Part shown: in pieces, positions 63,565 to 64,000 of the stretch | Position numbering within the stretch: position 1 is the stretch's first letter | Layout: each line of letters starts with the position of its first letter | Origin: Agromyces protaetiae | GTDB taxonomy: Bacteria > Actinomycetota > Actinomycetes > Actinomycetales > Microbacteriaceae | Direction of reading: 5' to 3' | NCBI RefSeq assembly: GCF_004135405.1 | Contig: NZ_CP035491.1 | Coordinates: forward strand, 2,542,001-2,606,000 | DNA: 64,000 bases | Notes under the pieces: model-generated | The model's input: only the letters and a program-made list of their open reading frames with translations | The model's database searches: none | Told to the model about the DNA's origin: nothing | Translations under genes and position numbers: made by a program

Positions 63565-64000
63565 GCGCCCACCCCCTGTCCGTCGCGGGCGAGCCGGGGA
63601 TCGACGACGGTCGAGACGACATCGGCGACGAGTGTCACGACGATGTAGGCGATCGCCGTCACGATGACGATGCCCGTCACGAGCGGGACATCCCGGATCG
63701 TCACCGCCTGCAGGAGCGAACGGCCGAGCCCGGGCCGCGCGAAGATCGTCTCGACGACGACCGCCCCGCTCACGAGGTAGCCGAACGCCCACGCCGAGAG
63801 GTTGACGCCCGGGATCGCCGCGTGACGGATCGCGTGGCGGAACCGAATGCCCGACGGAGTCTCGCCGCGCGCCCGCGCCGATAGCACGAAGGGGGAGTCG
63901 AGCGCTTCGACGAGCGACTCGCGCATGACCTGCGCGAGGAAGCCGGCCGTCGGGATCGCGAGCGTCAGCACCGGGAGCACGAGTCCGGCGGGCGTGCCGT
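63561..64000 (-). CDS. ABC transporter permease, DppB/OppB type, 3' part only
   Basis: The frame is open to the window edge, so only the C-terminal 145 residues are seen. They include VMRESLVEALDSPFVLSARARGE, the permease cytoplasmic-loop motif, FGYLVSGAVVVETIFARPGLG and DVPLVTGIVIVTAIAYIVVTL, typical of DppB/OppB permeases. The stop overlaps the next permease (ATGA). Confidence 0.9.
   Translation of the reverse strand, partial: GTPAGLVLPVLTLAIPTAGFLAQVMRESLVEALDSPFVLSARARGETPSGIRFRHAIRHAAIPGVNLSAWAFGYLVSGAVVVETIFARPGLGRSLLQAVTIRDVPLVTGIVIVTAIAYIVVTLVADVVSTVVDPRLARDGQGVGA

Overview
The window is a gene-dense, high-GC chromosomal segment of an actinobacterium, most probably a member of the Microbacteriaceae. 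This rests on codon use (third positions almost always G or C), an actinobacterial PriA lacking helicase motifs, the actinobacterial genes rbpA, opcA, whiA, an ANTAR regulator of the PdtaR type and the HGxxPAAW protein, and gene orders (pyk-pdtaR-polA-rpsA-coaE-uvrB-uvrA-uvrC-rapZ-whiA; gap-pgk-tpiA-secG-rbpA; tkt-tal-pgi-zwf-opcA-pgl; ctaB/ctaA/suf) typical of that group. I see no prophage, insertion sequence, integrase, CRISPR array or rRNA. This is core chromosome.

Layout: 1-5 kb, end of priA, then fmt, rsmB and rpe. 4.9-11 kb, part of histidine synthesis (hisE, hisG, hisF, hisI) leading into part of tryptophan synthesis (a Trp-associated membrane protein, HGxxPAAW protein, trpC, trpB, trpA), then lgt. 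12-20 kb, glutamate synthase gltB/gltD and pyk, closed by a strong hairpin; a tRNA-Leu(CAA) lies on the minus strand. 20-37 kb, pdtaR, polA, a DUF885 protein, rpsA, then (past a minus-strand DUF4126 gene) coaE, uvrB, uvrA, uvrC, rapZ and whiA. 37-42 kb, sodA, lower glycolysis (gap, pgk, tpiA), secG and rbpA. 42-50 kb, minus-strand pentose-phosphate operon tkt-tal-pgi-zwf-opcA-pgl. 50-57 kb, heme O and heme A synthases, divergent ctaA/sufB, and the suf Fe-S assembly genes with a Rieske ferredoxin and SufT. 57-64 kb, a methyltransferase, then minus-strand genes: a small conserved protein, an acetyltransferase, valS, and three genes of a peptide/nickel-type ABC importer that runs off the window end.

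Expression logic visible in the sequence: at least eleven genes have a TANNNT -10 hexamer ending 6 or 7 bases before the start codon, the signature of leaderless transcription. Within operons, genes are linked by 4-base stop/start overlaps (ATGA, GTGA, TTGA). Strong GC hairpins, mostly without a T tract, separate units.

The most notable irregularities are a one-base frameshift in a G run that splits opcA, a duplicated gltB/gltD junction that creates a 27-codon mini-ORF coupled at both ends, an in-frame tandem duplication of the whiA 3' end, three consecutive palindromes between ctaA and sufB, a near-consensus SOS box with a second palindrome before uvrA, and a genome-style over-use of the octamer CGGATGYC. 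I did not find a wholly new multi-gene system here.
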